Shown here one piece after another: positions 1-9,026 of a stretch of DNA of 64,000 bases. This stretch comes from Longimicrobium terrae (GTDB lineage: Bacteria; Gemmatimonadota; Gemmatimonadetes; Longimicrobiales; Longimicrobiaceae), in contig NZ_JACHIA010000006.1 in assembly GCF_014202995.1 (NCBI RefSeq), forward strand, positions 248,001 through 312,000. The letters are read 5' to 3'. A program made the translations under genes and the position numbers. Each line of letters opens with the position of its first letter. Position 1 is the first letter of the stretch. The notes under the pieces were generated by a model. It was not told the DNA's origin. It ran no database searches and was given only the letters and a program-made list of their open reading frames with translations.

Positions 1-64
1 CCGGGTTACCAACAGGCACGCCGCGCGTCCCAACGACCTTCGATCCATCCTCCGCTCGCGCGGG

Positions 65-781
65 GTGCAGGCGCTGCTGCTGGGCACCCTGGCCGTGCAG
101 TCGGGCGCGGTCCTCACCGGCGGCATGCACGACAGCCGCGGCAAGGTGCGTCGCGGCGTGGTGGGCCAGGCCGTGCGCGACGGCGTGGCGGTGAAGATGG
201 CGGCCAACGTGGTCCGCGCGCCCCTGGCCCTGGTGGAAACGGTGGCGCCCGGCAAGGACGCCCCGGCCTTCGCCCTGGCCGACAAGTACCGGGCGATGGG
301 GTACGAGATCTCCGACGGGCTGGCCAGGGAAATCTACGCCGCCGCCATTGACGCCAGGATCGATCCCGAACTCGCCTTTGGCCTGGTGCGCACGGAGAGC
401 GAGTTCAAGGACTACGCGACCAGCCGCGTGGGCGCCATCGGCCTCACCCAGCTCATGCTCCCCACCGCCAACTGGTTCAAGAAGGGGATTACGGAGATCG
501 AGTTGCGCGAGTCCGGTACCAACCTGCGCATCGGGTTCCGCTACCTGCGTGAGCTGATCGACCGGTACGAGGGCGACGTGGAACTGGCGCTCACCGCCTA
601 CAACCGTGGCACGGGCACGGTGGACCGCGTGCTCAAGAAGGGCGGCAACCCCGACAACGGCTACGCGGCCAAGGTGCTGGGCCGCGAAACGCAGAAGCCT
701 TCTGACGGCATCCGAAGCTCCGCGGACACGTCCTCGACGCCCGCTCCGCCCGAGCCTCCGCCCCCCGCCTCGGCCCGCTAA
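65..781 (+). CDS. Lytic transglycosylase (SLT domain), 5' end uncertain
   Basis: The protein is a murein lytic transglycosylase-like enzyme that would cleave peptidoglycan in the periplasm. The SLT fold spans about residues 85-205: the catalytic Glu lies in VRTESEFKDYATS (Glu111), followed by the family motifs GAIGLTQLM and LALTAYNRG. A hydrophobic N-terminal stretch (LLLGTLAVQSGAVL) looks like an anchor or signal. The tail after residue 215 is Pro/Ser-rich and probably unstructured. GTG at 65 is the first start in the window, but the frame is open to the left edge, so the true start may lie outside. It is the only gene on its side of a 424-bp gap. The family call is solid; the exact substrate is not visible. 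Confidence 0.85.
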   Translation: MQALLLGTLAVQSGAVLTGGMHDSRGKVRRGVVGQAVRDGVAVKMAANVVRAPLALVETVAPGKDAPAFALADKYRAMGYEISDGLAREIYAAAIDARIDPELAFGLVRTESEFKDYATSRVGAIGLTQLMLPTANWFKKGITEIELRESGTNLRIGFRYLRELIDRYEGDVELALTAYNRGTGTVDRVLKKGGNPDNGYAAKVLGRETQKPSDGIRSSADTSSTPAPPEPPPPASAR

Positions 782-1205
782 GCGCGACGAAATGGGATGA
801 TGGGCCGCAGTTGCATCTCCCGGCCGATCCGCTGCCCCGCCGGTCCGCATCGCCAGCGTGAGGATGAGACGCATCTCGATTCGATCGGTGGTGGATGCGC
901 CGCGTCCGGTAAGCGGGGTGATCGTTGTGGATGATCGGTGGATGGCGTGCCGCGGCTCGCCACGGCTACGGACCAGGCGCGTTGCGGCAGCATCTCCGGC
1001 TTGGAGCCCGCGCGGCGGAGCCGCAGGGTGCACGCGGCTGGCCGGGGGGAAAGTACGCTGACGCGGGGTCTGGGTGGTCGGTTCCCTCGTGGGGAGCCGG
1101 CCATCTCTACGCATGGCGCGGAACTTGTCCGCAGCGCCCGTCTGCGCGGCTGAACGGGCCGCGCCACGCCCGCGGAGCCGTGCGGCGCGCCATCTCCCGA
1201 ACTCC
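782..1205. other. Intergenic gap, no supported feature
   Basis: This 424-bp stretch separates the transglycosylase from the histidine kinase. The kinase frame is open back to 1074, but the residues before Met45 (1206) are Arg/Ala/Pro-rich and do not look like a domain. I see no clear promoter, terminator or small gene in it. Confidence 0.4.
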
Positions 1206-3785
1206 ATGCCGTGCACCGTGCCCGACCCGAACGACACCCTCAGGCAGCCGGACCGGCTCGCGGCGATCGCAGAGGCGGACCTGGTCGCGAGCGGAGCCAT
1301 TCCCGCGCTGGACCGCGTCGTGCGCGCCGCCGCCGAGTTGATGGGCGTTCCCGTCGCGCAGCTGAACGTGATCACCGCTGACCGGCAGATCCCCGTCAGC
1401 CACGTGGGCGGCGAGGCGTGGGGCAAGGCGGTGCACCTGGACCGCTCGTACTGCCAGCACGTGATCCGCAGCGGGGAGCCGCTGGTGGTGCCGGACGCAC
1501 GCGTGCACCCCGCGGTGGCTGACAACGCGGCCACCCGCGAATCCGGCATCATCGCCTACCTGTCCGTCCCCATCCTTTCCCCCCGCGCGGCCGCCCCGCT
1601 GGCCACCCTGTGCGTGGTCGATTTTCAGCCCCGGCCGTGGACGGAGCGCGAGGTGCTGCTCCTGACGGACCTGGGCGCCTGGGCGCTCAGCGAGATCGAG
1701 TTGCGCGCCGGCCGCCTGCGCGACCGTGCCGCGGCGGAGGCGGCGCTGCGGGAAAGCGAAGCCCGCTACCAGGCCCTGTTCCACTCGCTGGACGAGGGTT
1801 TCTGCGTCGTCGAGGTGATCTTCGACGAGCAGGGCAGCCCCATCGACTACCGCTTTCTGGAAACCAACCCCGCGTTCATCCAGCAGACCGGGCTGCACGA
1901 CGCGGTGGGAAGGCGCATCCGCGACCTCGTCCCGACACTCGAGACGCACTGGTTCGAGATCTACGGCCGCGTGGCGTTGACCGGCGAGCCGGTGCGGTTC
2001 GACGCCGGGGCGGCCGGGCTGGGGCGATGGTACGACGTGTACGCCTTTCGCATGGGGCGGCCGGAGGAGCGGCACGTGGCCGTCCTTTTTCGCGACGTGA
2101 GCGCGATGCGCCTGGCGGCGGCGGAGCGCGAGCGGCTGCTGGAGGAACTCGCGGTGGAGCGCGCGCGGCTGGTGGAGGTCATTCAGCGCGCGCCCGCCTT
2201 CATGGTGGTGCTGCGCGGGCCCAGCTACACGCTGGAGCGGGTGAACGACGCGTTTCTGAGGCTGATCGGCCACCGGGACGTGGTGGGCCGGCCGCTGTTC
2301 GATGCGCTGCCGGAATCGCGCGGGCAGGGCTTCGAGCAGGCGCTGCGGCACGTGATGGATACGGGAGAGCCGTTTGTGGGGCGCGGGCTTCCGCTCCGGC
2401 TGGTCCGGGTGGCGGGCGAGCCGGCGGAGGAGCGGATCATCGACGTGTCGTACGTGCCGCTGACGGAAGCGGACGGCGAGCGCAGCGGCATCGTAGTGCT
2501 GGGCACGGACGTGACGGAGCAGGTACGCAGCCGCGAAGAGGCGGAGCGCGCACGCGACCGGGCCGAGCGGCTGCAGGCGCTTACCGGCGCGCTGGCGGGC
2601 GCGCGCACGCTGGACGAGGTGGCCACGGTGGTGGTGGCCGACATGGTGGTGGCGCTGGGCGCGGTGACGGGCGCGCTGGCCGGGCGGTCGGCGGACGGCG
2701 AGGCGCTGGTGCTGCTGCGCACGGTGGGCTTTTCCGAGCCGCTCAAGGCGGGCGTGCGCCGCCAGGTGCTGAGCTTTCGCAGCCCGCTGACGGAGTGCTT
2801 TCTGACCCGGGCGCCGGTGTGGGTGGAAACGCGCGAGGGGCCGCGGGGGCTGGACGCCCGCTTTCCCCCCATCGCGCCGGTGTGGGATGAGCTGGGGGTG
2901 CGGGCCGCGGCGTTCATCCCGCTGATCGCGGCGGGCGAGGCGGTGGGCGTCATCTCCTTTTCGTTCGATGCGGCGCGCGTGTTTCCGCCGGAAGAAAAGG
3001 CGTTTCTGCTGGCGCTGGGGCAGCAGGCGGCGCTGGCGGTGGAGCGGGCGCGGCTCTTTGCGGCGGAGCACGCGGCACGCGCCGAAGCGGAACGGGCGAA
3101 CCGCGCCAAGAGCGAATTTCTGGCGGTGATGAGCCACGAGCTGCGCACCCCGCTGAACGCCATCGGCGGGTACGCGGAACTGATGGAGATGGAAATCCAC
3201 GGCCCCATCACCCCCCAGCAGCGGGAAAGCCTGCGCCGGGTACAGACCAGCCAGCGGCACCTGTTGGGCCTCATCAACGAAGTGCTCAACTACGCCAAGC
3301 TGGAAACGGGGACGGTGCACTACGAGATCGCCGAGGTGCGGCTGCGCGACGCGCTGGCCATCGCCGAGGCGCTGGTGACGCCGCAGGCGCAGGCGCGGGA
3401 GCTGGCGCTCACCATCGTCCCCTGCGATCCGGACCTCACCGTGCGCGCGGACACGGACAAGGTGCGGCAGATTCTGGTGAACCTGCTGTCCAACGCGGTC
3501 AAGTTCACCGCGCCCGGCGGGGCCATTGAACTGGGCTGCACGCGCGAAGGCGGCAAGGTGCACGTGTATGTGCGCGACACGGGAATGGGCATCGCCGCCA
3601 ACCAGCTGGACCGCATCTTCGAGCCGTTCGTGCAGGTGCGCGCGGACCTTACGCGCACGGCGGAGGGAACGGGGCTGGGGCTGGCCATCAGCCGCGACCT
3701 GGCGCGCGGAATGGGCGGCGACCTGACGGCGGAAAGCACGCTCGACGTGGGGAGCACCTTTACCCTCACCCTTCCCGCCGCGTAG
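1206..3785 (+). CDS. Sensor histidine kinase, GAF-PAS-PAS-GAF-HisKA-HATPase
   Basis: This is an 859-residue sensor kinase with no transmembrane segment, so it is probably cytoplasmic. In order I see a GAF-like domain (about 25-180), two PAS domains (195-330 and 340-480, joined by helical linkers such as EAALRESEARYQALFHSLDE), a second GAF domain (490-640), the dimerisation/phospho-acceptor domain with His644 in SHELRTPLNAIGGY, and a HATPase_c domain with N box (LVNLLSNAVKFT), G1 (DTGMGIA) and G2 (GTGLGLAI). The signal is unknown; GAF and PAS domains often bind small ligands or haem. No response regulator is adjacent, so it is an orphan kinase. I chose ATG 1206 because the sequence before it is low-complexity. 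A strong terminator follows. Confidence 0.9.
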   Translation: MPCTVPDPNDTLRQPDRLAAIAEADLVASGAIPALDRVVRAAAELMGVPVAQLNVITADRQIPVSHVGGEAWGKAVHLDRSYCQHVIRSGEPLVVPDARVHPAVADNAATRESGIIAYLSVPILSPRAAAPLATLCVVDFQPRPWTEREVLLLTDLGAWALSEIELRAGRLRDRAAAEAALRESEARYQALFHSLDEGFCVVEVIFDEQGSPIDYRFLETNPAFIQQTGLHDAVGRRIRDLVPTLETHWFEIYGRVALTGEPVRFDAGAAGLGRWYDVYAFRMGRPEERHVAVLFRDVSAMRLAAAERERLLEELAVERARLVEVIQRAPAFMVVLRGPSYTLERVNDAFLRLIGHRDVVGRPLFDALPESRGQGFEQALRHVMDTGEPFVGRGLPLRLVRVAGEPAEERIIDVSYVPLTEADGERSGIVVLGTDVTEQVRSREEAERARDRAERLQALTGALAGARTLDEVATVVVADMVVALGAVTGALAGRSADGEALVLLRTVGFSEPLKAGVRRQVLSFRSPLTECFLTRAPVWVETREGPRGLDARFPPIAPVWDELGVRAAAFIPLIAAGEAVGVISFSFDAARVFPPEEKAFLLALGQQAALAVERARLFAAEHAARAEAERANRAKSEFLAVMSHELRTPLNAIGGYAELMEMEIHGPITPQQRESLRRVQTSQRHLLGLINEVLNYAKLETGTVHYEIAEVRLRDALAIAEALVTPQAQARELALTIVPCDPDLTVRADTDKVRQILVNLLSNAVKFTAPGGAIELGCTREGGKVHVYVRDTGMGIAANQLDRIFEPFVQVRADLTRTAEGTGLGLAISRDLARGMGGDLTAESTLDVGSTFTLTLPAA

Positions 3786-3863
3786 ACGCTTTCGGGGCGC
3801 GGAGATGGACGGTGGGCGGCGCGGCGGGCAGTGACGGATCGAACGGAGTGGGTGAATGGACAG

Positions 3864-3903
3864 AGGGGAGCACGGTCCGGAGACGGACAGGTGCTCCCCT
3901 TTT
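3864..3903 (+). terminator. Rho-independent terminator after the histidine kinase
   Basis: A perfect 10-bp stem, AGGGGAGCAC (3864-3873) against GTGCTCCCCT (3891-3900), runs directly into a T run. Its loop holds a second 5-bp stem (GTCCG/CGGAC). It lies 79 bp after the kinase stop. The rest of the gap up to 4125 has two short overlapping inverted repeats near 3975-4012 (GTGTTT/AAACAC and GGATTA/TAATCC) with a TATGAT inside, possibly the promoter/operator of the next gene. Confidence 0.8.
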
Positions 3904-4125
3904 GCGTGGCAGATGGAAATGGGCCCGGTGTTTGCCTTTGGGACGGATCGTTGAAGCTGGGTCAACTTACCTAAGTGTTTGCCGAAACACGGATTATGAT
4001 TCACGCGTAATCCACGGCGAGCAGAGGACGAGGCGGCGAGCCGCCTCTCATCCCAGCGGTCCGCAGTCCGCGCCGGAAGGTCCGGCGCACCGTGCGGGCC
4101 GCGACACTCAGCCCCGAGCCGCGCC

Positions 4126-4932
4126 ATGTTCTCGATCCGTCACGCCGTCCCCGCGCTGCTGGCCGCCGCCCTGGCCACCGCTCCCGCCGCCGCGCAGGGA
4201 TCGATGGAGATCGTCGTCAACGTCCCCGCCGGGCGGCTGGACGTGATTCAGGACGGCGCCCGGGTACGCTCGTATCCCGTCTCCGTGGGTACGGCGGGGC
4301 ACGCGACGCCCACGCGGCAGGCGTCCATCCGCCGCATGGTGTGGAACCCGTCGTGGACGCCGCCGGACGCCGCGTGGGCGCGCGACGAGGAGCCCGCGTC
4401 GCCGGGGTGGGGCAACCCCATGGGCCGCGTGAAGATCCACCTGTTCGAGGACTACTACGTGCACGGCACCCCGGCCCGCAACGAGCGCCTTCTGGGGCAG
4501 CCGGCGTCGCACGGGTGCATCCGCATGCGCAACGCGGACGTGATGGAACTGGCCCAGCTGGTGCTGCGGGCGGATGGCGCCGCGGTGAGCGACGAGACGG
4601 TGCAGCGCCTGGTGGACAACCCGCGGCAGACGCGGGAGCTGGCGCTGGCGGGCCGGGTTCGGGTGCGGGTGGAGTACCGCCTGGCCGAGGCGGATGCGGA
4701 ATCGGTGACGCTGCATCCGGACGTGTACGCCCGGGCGCGCGGTCAGTACCAGGACCGTGTGCGGCAGGACCTGAGCACCGCCGGCGCCGATCCGGCCGCC
4801 GCGCTGGAGCACCTGGCCGCCGCGGGCGTGCCCTCCGCCCCGGTGCGCCTGCCCCGGGTGGCGGCGCCCGAGATCACGCCGGCACCCGCCACCGCGCTGG
4901 CCGCCATGCCCCTCGCCGGCGGGCTGCGGTAA
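4126..4932 (+). CDS. L,D-transpeptidase (YkuD domain), secreted
   Basis: A 268-residue exported L,D-transpeptidase, the class of enzyme that makes 3-3 peptidoglycan crosslinks or attaches proteins to peptidoglycan. Residues 1-23 form a classical signal peptide ending APAAAQG. The YkuD domain runs from about 27 to 150 and contains the HGT motif (residues 113-115) and the catalytic SHGCIRM motif with Cys131, His129 and Arg133. The C-terminal 110 residues are Ala/Arg-rich without a domain I recognise. It is a single-gene unit between the kinase terminator and a bidirectional terminator shared with the converging endonuclease gene. The family call is firm; whether it crosslinks or anchors cannot be told. 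Confidence 0.9.
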   Translation: MFSIRHAVPALLAAALATAPAAAQGSMEIVVNVPAGRLDVIQDGARVRSYPVSVGTAGHATPTRQASIRRMVWNPSWTPPDAAWARDEEPASPGWGNPMGRVKIHLFEDYYVHGTPARNERLLGQPASHGCIRMRNADVMELAQLVLRADGAAVSDETVQRLVDNPRQTRELALAGRVRVRVEYRLAEADAESVTLHPDVYARARGQYQDRVRQDLSTAGADPAAALEHLAAAGVPSAPVRLPRVAAPEITPAPATALAAMPLAGGLR

Positions 4933-4961
4933 CGACGCGCGGCGGGTTGGATCGAGATGAA

Positions 4962-5000
4962 GAAGCGGGGCGCCCGGACATGTCCGGGCGCCCCGCTTTC
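4962..5000. terminator. Bidirectional terminator between converging genes
   Basis: A perfect 34-bp palindrome (4964-4997) is flanked by A-rich sequence on the left and TTTCTTC on the right. It folds into a 17-bp GC stem on either strand. It sits 31 bp after the L,D-transpeptidase stop (plus strand) and immediately after the endonuclease stop (minus strand), so it can end both transcripts. Confidence 0.85.
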
Positions 5001-5001
5001 T

Positions 5002-6030
5002 TCAATCCTCCTCTGGCCCAGCTACAGTCCAGATGCGCTTCAAAGGCAGTTCGGCGCGGATCTCTTCGTCAAACTTGTCGTAGTGCTCCAGCACCTGCGC
5101 AATCAGGTCTACCTGGTTCCACATGCGCACGCGAAAGAACTGCTGCGGGACCTCTTTTTCCACGTTCCGGTTGAACCCGCCCCAGGATACCAGCAGCCCC
5201 TGTTCGGCGTGCACGTTCTGCATGGTTCCCACCAACTGGTCCAGCGTGGGACGGTCTACCGGGGTGTCCCCGGATTTGACCTGAACGCAGATGCGCGGCG
5301 TTCCAAAGCCCAGCGGCCCCGGTGCGGCCAGCAGGTCCACGCCCTTGTCGGGTCCTTTGGGGCTGTGGTACGTCACGTAACCCTGCGCCTTCAGGACCGC
5401 TTCCACCAGGCGCTCCAGTGCGTGGCCCTTGAAGCGCTGGGTGATCAGCGCGGCGATCTGGTCGCGCGCCAACTGCTCCAGATCCACATCCTCGTCCGGA
5501 TCGGCGATGTCGCTCGGGCCTGCACTCCGGACCGCACTCTCCACGTTCCACCCGATCGCCTGCAGTTCGCGGATGCGCCGCTCGGCGTCGTTCCGCTCGA
5601 TCTTGCAGATGGTCATGATGGCTCCGAGCGAGTACCGCAGATCCTGCGGCACCGCTGCCCTCGGCACGTCGCGGGCTACCCACCGCACCGGGCGGGAGTG
5701 GTAGTAGGGGTTCTCAGCCTGGGAGTGAAAGGCGTACGCACCCGTGATCTCGGCGATGTTGAACACCGGCTTGGACTTGCTGGGCACCACCACCCAGTCG
5801 CCCTGACTCATCCGGTGCGAGAAGGACCAGATCTGCGCGGCGAAGTTCCGGAGCGTGCCTACCTTGGCATCGGTGTAGGTGGCCTGCAGAACAGCATCGA
5901 GCTCACCGCGATCGCGGAGCGCGGAGAGATCGTAGCTGAGATCGTCCCAGGTGAGGTAGACGCGGTTCTCGTTCAGAAAGCGCGCTTCGTGCTCGCCATA
6001 CTTTCCGGCGCGGACCAGCCACAGAGCCAT
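5002..6030 (-). CDS. Mrr-like restriction endonuclease
   Basis: A 342-residue predicted DNA endonuclease. The C-terminal part (about 200-300) is an Mrr_cat-type PD-(D/E)xK nuclease: Glu206 in ALERLVEAVL, Asp232 in GVDLLA and Gln250-Val-Lys252 in CVQVKSGDTP. The N-terminal 120 residues (WVVVPSKSKPVFNIAEITGAY) resemble a PUA/EVE-like reader fold, seen in restriction enzymes that recognise modified bases. A short acidic linker (IADPDEDVDLE) joins them. The gene lies 81 bp downstream of hsdS on the same strand and is probably the last gene of the type I restriction operon. Mrr-type enzymes usually cut modified foreign DNA, which would complement the type I system. The substrate is inferred; the nuclease core is clear. 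Confidence 0.8.
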   Translation of the reverse strand: MALWLVRAGKYGEHEARFLNENRVYLTWDDLSYDLSALRDRGELDAVLQATYTDAKVGTLRNFAAQIWSFSHRMSQGDWVVVPSKSKPVFNIAEITGAYAFHSQAENPYYHSRPVRWVARDVPRAAVPQDLRYSLGAIMTICKIERNDAERRIRELQAIGWNVESAVRSAGPSDIADPDEDVDLEQLARDQIAALITQRFKGHALERLVEAVLKAQGYVTYHSPKGPDKGVDLLAAPGPLGFGTPRICVQVKSGDTPVDRPTLDQLVGTMQNVHAEQGLLVSWGGFNRNVEKEVPQQFFRVRMWNQVDLIAQVLEHYDKFDEEIRAELPLKRIWTVAGPEED

Positions 6031-6111
6031 GAAAATGCCAGATAACGGGTTCTACGACATGTGCGCCGCCATGCGCGGCCGGCCCGCCATGACGCGGGTC
6101 CGGGCCCGCCG

Positions 6112-7578
6112 TCAGCCCTGCCCGGAAGCCGCGGTCGCGCGCTTGCGGCGGCCGCCTTTTCGCTCGCCTTGCGCCTCGCGCTCCGCCCGGATCCGCTCCA
6201 GCAGCACGCTCGCCGGCTCGTCATCCGGGTCCTGCGGCACAAGTTCCCCGCGGAAGGCTTTGGCGAGGATCGCCTGTTCAAGAGCGTACATGCCTTCCGT
6301 TGCTCCCTGTTGTGCTTTTCTGAGTGCTGTGAGTTCCAGCCGATCCTTCAAACGCGCCAAAAGGACCGGGATCTCTTTCTCAGGAGGGAGGGGTATGGGT
6401 GTAGCGCGTAGATCGACGAGGTGGATGTGCTGCAAGCCCGTCCCAGTTGCCTTCATTCCAGCCTGAACCTGAGGTGAGGTAAGCGCTTGCGCCAAGTACT
6501 CGCCGATGAGATCACTGACGGGCTTGATCAACGCCACCGAAACAAAGATTGAAAAGGGGCAATCCGATTCGATCCGACGTACGACTCCCAAAGTTCCGTC
6601 TTTGGAAACCAGAATGTCCCCCTTCTCAGGAGCGGTGCGTCGCGTAAACTCCCGATGGTCATCTTCCGAGATATACTTTGTGTTCTCAAACGATAGCCCG
6701 GGTCCCGCAGTGAGGTTCTTTACCGTTATGAATGGCACACCCGCGTCGACGTACACAGGTTTGCTGTGAACGCCATCTGTAACCTTCGTCGAGAGGTGCT
6801 CAACTGTGGTCCACTCCCAGCCAACGGGCAGGTCTGGCATTTCCGCTGAGGAGAACGCCCGTGGTTCTGGGTACGTCCGCCGTTTGTTGGTTCCTTCCTG
6901 AACCCCGGCATCCCATTTGGCGCGCCGTTGATGGCGAATCTCCGATAGGAGTTTCGCCGCGGGCTCCACGTCGGGATTGTTCGCGCGCCAGCCCGCGGTC
7001 AGGTCCCCGCGGAAGGCGCTCGCGAGCACGGACTGGCGCAGGCGATCCAGCAACTCGGGAGTTTTTGCCAAAGCAGTCCGCGCGATGCCTGCCTTGGCGC
7101 GCAGCTCTTCAACCTCACATACAATCCGATATTGCTCCGCAATTGGCGGCAGGAGGAGTGTAATCGCACCGAGATCCGCTTGGCTGATTACACCTTGAGC
7201 CGAGCCCGCAGATCCACGGCGCAGTTCCTGGACTCTAGGAAGCAGGGTATAGTAGAGGAACTTTGTATCCAAAGCCGACGTGGGCCGGATCGCAGCTACA
7301 CTCCGGCCGATTGCCGCGTCGACGGCTAAGTTGAGCTTCCCGGCAGTCGCACCTACAACACACACCAACACGTCACCTGAGCGGGCCATTTTGAGAGGCT
7401 TGGTCGTCCACTCTCTTATCAGTGGATGTAAACTGCCGAACTCACCCGCCTTCACGAAAACGGTGCCATTTTGGGAGCGATTGCAGGTATCGCCGGGTGG
7501 AGCCTGTCCCATGACGAACTCTGCTACCTCGCCGAGCCGAACCGCGGCCCACCCGGGAGGAATTGTGGCGTCACTCAC
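6112..7578 (-). CDS. hsdS: Type I restriction-modification specificity subunit HsdS
   Basis: A 488-residue DNA-recognition subunit that would direct the HsdM/HsdR complex to a bipartite target. It has the standard two-fold layout: target recognition domain 1 (about 5-165, starting PPGWAAVRLGEVAEFVMG), conserved helical spacer 1 (170-215, RQSVLASAFRGDLT), recognition domain 2 (240-395, LPVGWEWTTVEHLSTKVTDG) and spacer 2 (400-450, EQAILAKAFRGELVPQDP). I prefer GTG 7578, which overlaps the hsdM stop and has AAAGG upstream; GTG 7596 is also possible. The recognition-domain DNA (about 6400-7560) is visibly richer in A/T than its neighbours, as expected for domains exchanged by recombination. The C-terminal tail is basic. 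Confidence 0.92.
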   Translation of the reverse strand: MSDATIPPGWAAVRLGEVAEFVMGQAPPGDTCNRSQNGTVFVKAGEFGSLHPLIREWTTKPLKMARSGDVLVCVVGATAGKLNLAVDAAIGRSVAAIRPTSALDTKFLYYTLLPRVQELRRGSAGSAQGVISQADLGAITLLLPPIAEQYRIVCEVEELRAKAGIARTALAKTPELLDRLRQSVLASAFRGDLTAGWRANNPDVEPAAKLLSEIRHQRRAKWDAGVQEGTNKRRTYPEPRAFSSAEMPDLPVGWEWTTVEHLSTKVTDGVHSKPVYVDAGVPFITVKNLTAGPGLSFENTKYISEDDHREFTRRTAPEKGDILVSKDGTLGVVRRIESDCPFSIFVSVALIKPVSDLIGEYLAQALTSPQVQAGMKATGTGLQHIHLVDLRATPIPLPPEKEIPVLLARLKDRLELTALRKAQQGATEGMYALEQAILAKAFRGELVPQDPDDEPASVLLERIRAEREAQGERKGGRRKRATAASGQG

Positions 7579-9010
7579 TCGAGAACTGCCTTTCACCCGC
7601 CAGTAGCGCGGTGAGTTCTTCCATCTCGCTCAGCGCTTCCTGAAGACGGAGCGTGATCTCGGCGGCGATCTCGTCGGGCTCGGGAAGGTCTTCGTGGCGC
7701 TCGGCGTTTTCATCGCGCAGCCACGAGATGTCCAGGTTGTCGCCCCGCGCCGCGATTTCCTCGCGCGAGAAGCAGCGGAAGCGGCCCTCCGCTCCCTCAT
7801 CCCGCCGCTCCGCCCCACCCAGCGGATCCGCGCCGAACGCCGCCTCGAACTCCGCGAAGTGCTCCCGCGTAAGCGGCGTGCGCTTTCCGAACGACGGCAT
7901 GTTGGTGCGCAGATCGTAGATCCACACCCGCCGCGTGTTGCCCGCGTCCGTGGCGCCGCGCCGAAAGAACAGCACGTTCGTCTTGACGCCCTGCGCGTAG
8001 AAGATCCCCGTGGGCAGGCGCAGAATGGTGTGCAGGTCGCACTTGTCCATCAGGTCGGCGCGAATGCGCGTGCCCACGCCTTCCTCGAACAGCACGTTGT
8101 CGGGCAGCACCACCGCCGCGCGGCCGCCCGGCTTGAGCACCCGGTAGATGTGCTGCAGAAACGCGAGCTGCTTGTTCCCCGTGGGAAAGGTGAAGTCGTC
8201 GCGCGCCGGCGCGCCCCCGCCGCGCTTGGTGCCGAACGGCGGATTGGTGAGCACCACGTCCGCCGTCTGCAGCGCCTTGCCCTGTTCGGAGAGCGTGTCG
8301 CCCAGCAGCAGGTGCCCGTCGATGTCGTGCAGCAGCGCGTTCATCAGCAGCAGGCGCTGCGCGTCGGGCACCAGCTCCATGGCCCAGAACGCCTGCTCGC
8401 GCTGGAACGCCGCCGCCTTTTCATCCAGCGTGAAAAGATCGTCGGTGGCGTCCTTGATGTACCGGTCGGCCGTGATCAGAAACCCGCCCGTCCCCGCGGC
8501 CGGATCCTGAACCACCTCGCCCGCCCGCGGCTGCACGCACGCGACGATGGATTCGATGAGAGGCCGCGGCGTAAAGTACTGGCCCGCGCCGCTCTTCTGC
8601 TCCGTGGCGTTCTTTTCCAGCAGCCCCTCGTACAGATCGCCCAGCCCTTCCTGGCGCGCGCTGTACCAGTCCAGTTCGTCGATGCTGGACACCAGCTTGG
8701 AAAGGTTGCGCGGCTCGCGCAGCGCGGTGGACGCGCCCGTGTAGATGGACTGCACCCGCGCGGAGCCGTGCGCGCCCAGCCGCACCAGCAGCTCGCGATA
8801 GAAGTGAAGCTGGCCCACGCCCTTGAGCCGGGTGAGGTCTTCCCAGCGGTACCCCTCGGGAAGCTGCTCCTCGCGCCCCGTCTCGCGAGCCATCTTGAGG
8901 AACAGCAGGTACGTGAGCTCGGTGACGTACTGGTGATACGTGATGCCGTCGTCCCGCAGAACGTGGCACAGTCCCCACAGCTTCTGAACAATCTCGCGCG
9001 TGTCGGTCAT
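7571..9010 (-). CDS. hsdM: Type I restriction-modification methyltransferase HsdM
   Basis: A 479-residue N6-adenine methyltransferase subunit. An N-terminal HsdM_N helical domain (about 5-130) is followed by the Rossmann methylase with the SAM-binding motif I DPAAGTGGF (169-177) and catalytic motif IV NPPFG (256-260). The sequence GAGQYFTPRPLIESIV preceding motif I is typical of HsdM. ATG 9010 is preceded by CCAAGG with good spacing. It starts 16 bp after the hsdR stop and overlaps hsdS by 8 bp, which fits translational coupling of the M and S subunits. It would methylate the host target so that HsdR spares it. Length and motifs are complete, so it should be functional. Confidence 0.94.
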   Translation of the reverse strand: MTDTREIVQKLWGLCHVLRDDGITYHQYVTELTYLLFLKMARETGREEQLPEGYRWEDLTRLKGVGQLHFYRELLVRLGAHGSARVQSIYTGASTALREPRNLSKLVSSIDELDWYSARQEGLGDLYEGLLEKNATEQKSGAGQYFTPRPLIESIVACVQPRAGEVVQDPAAGTGGFLITADRYIKDATDDLFTLDEKAAAFQREQAFWAMELVPDAQRLLLMNALLHDIDGHLLLGDTLSEQGKALQTADVVLTNPPFGTKRGGGAPARDDFTFPTGNKQLAFLQHIYRVLKPGGRAAVVLPDNVLFEEGVGTRIRADLMDKCDLHTILRLPTGIFYAQGVKTNVLFFRRGATDAGNTRRVWIYDLRTNMPSFGKRTPLTREHFAEFEAAFGADPLGGAERRDEGAEGRFRCFSREEIAARGDNLDISWLRDENAERHEDLPEPDEIAAEITLRLQEALSEMEELTALLAGERQFSSE

Positions 9011-9026
9011 GCTGCCTTGGGTAGGA

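Noticed and set aside
1107-4127. A 1006-residue minus-strand frame opposite the histidine kinase
   Set aside because: It is His/Arg/Gln-rich antisense of a gene with clear kinase motifs. Long antisense frames are normal at this GC content.
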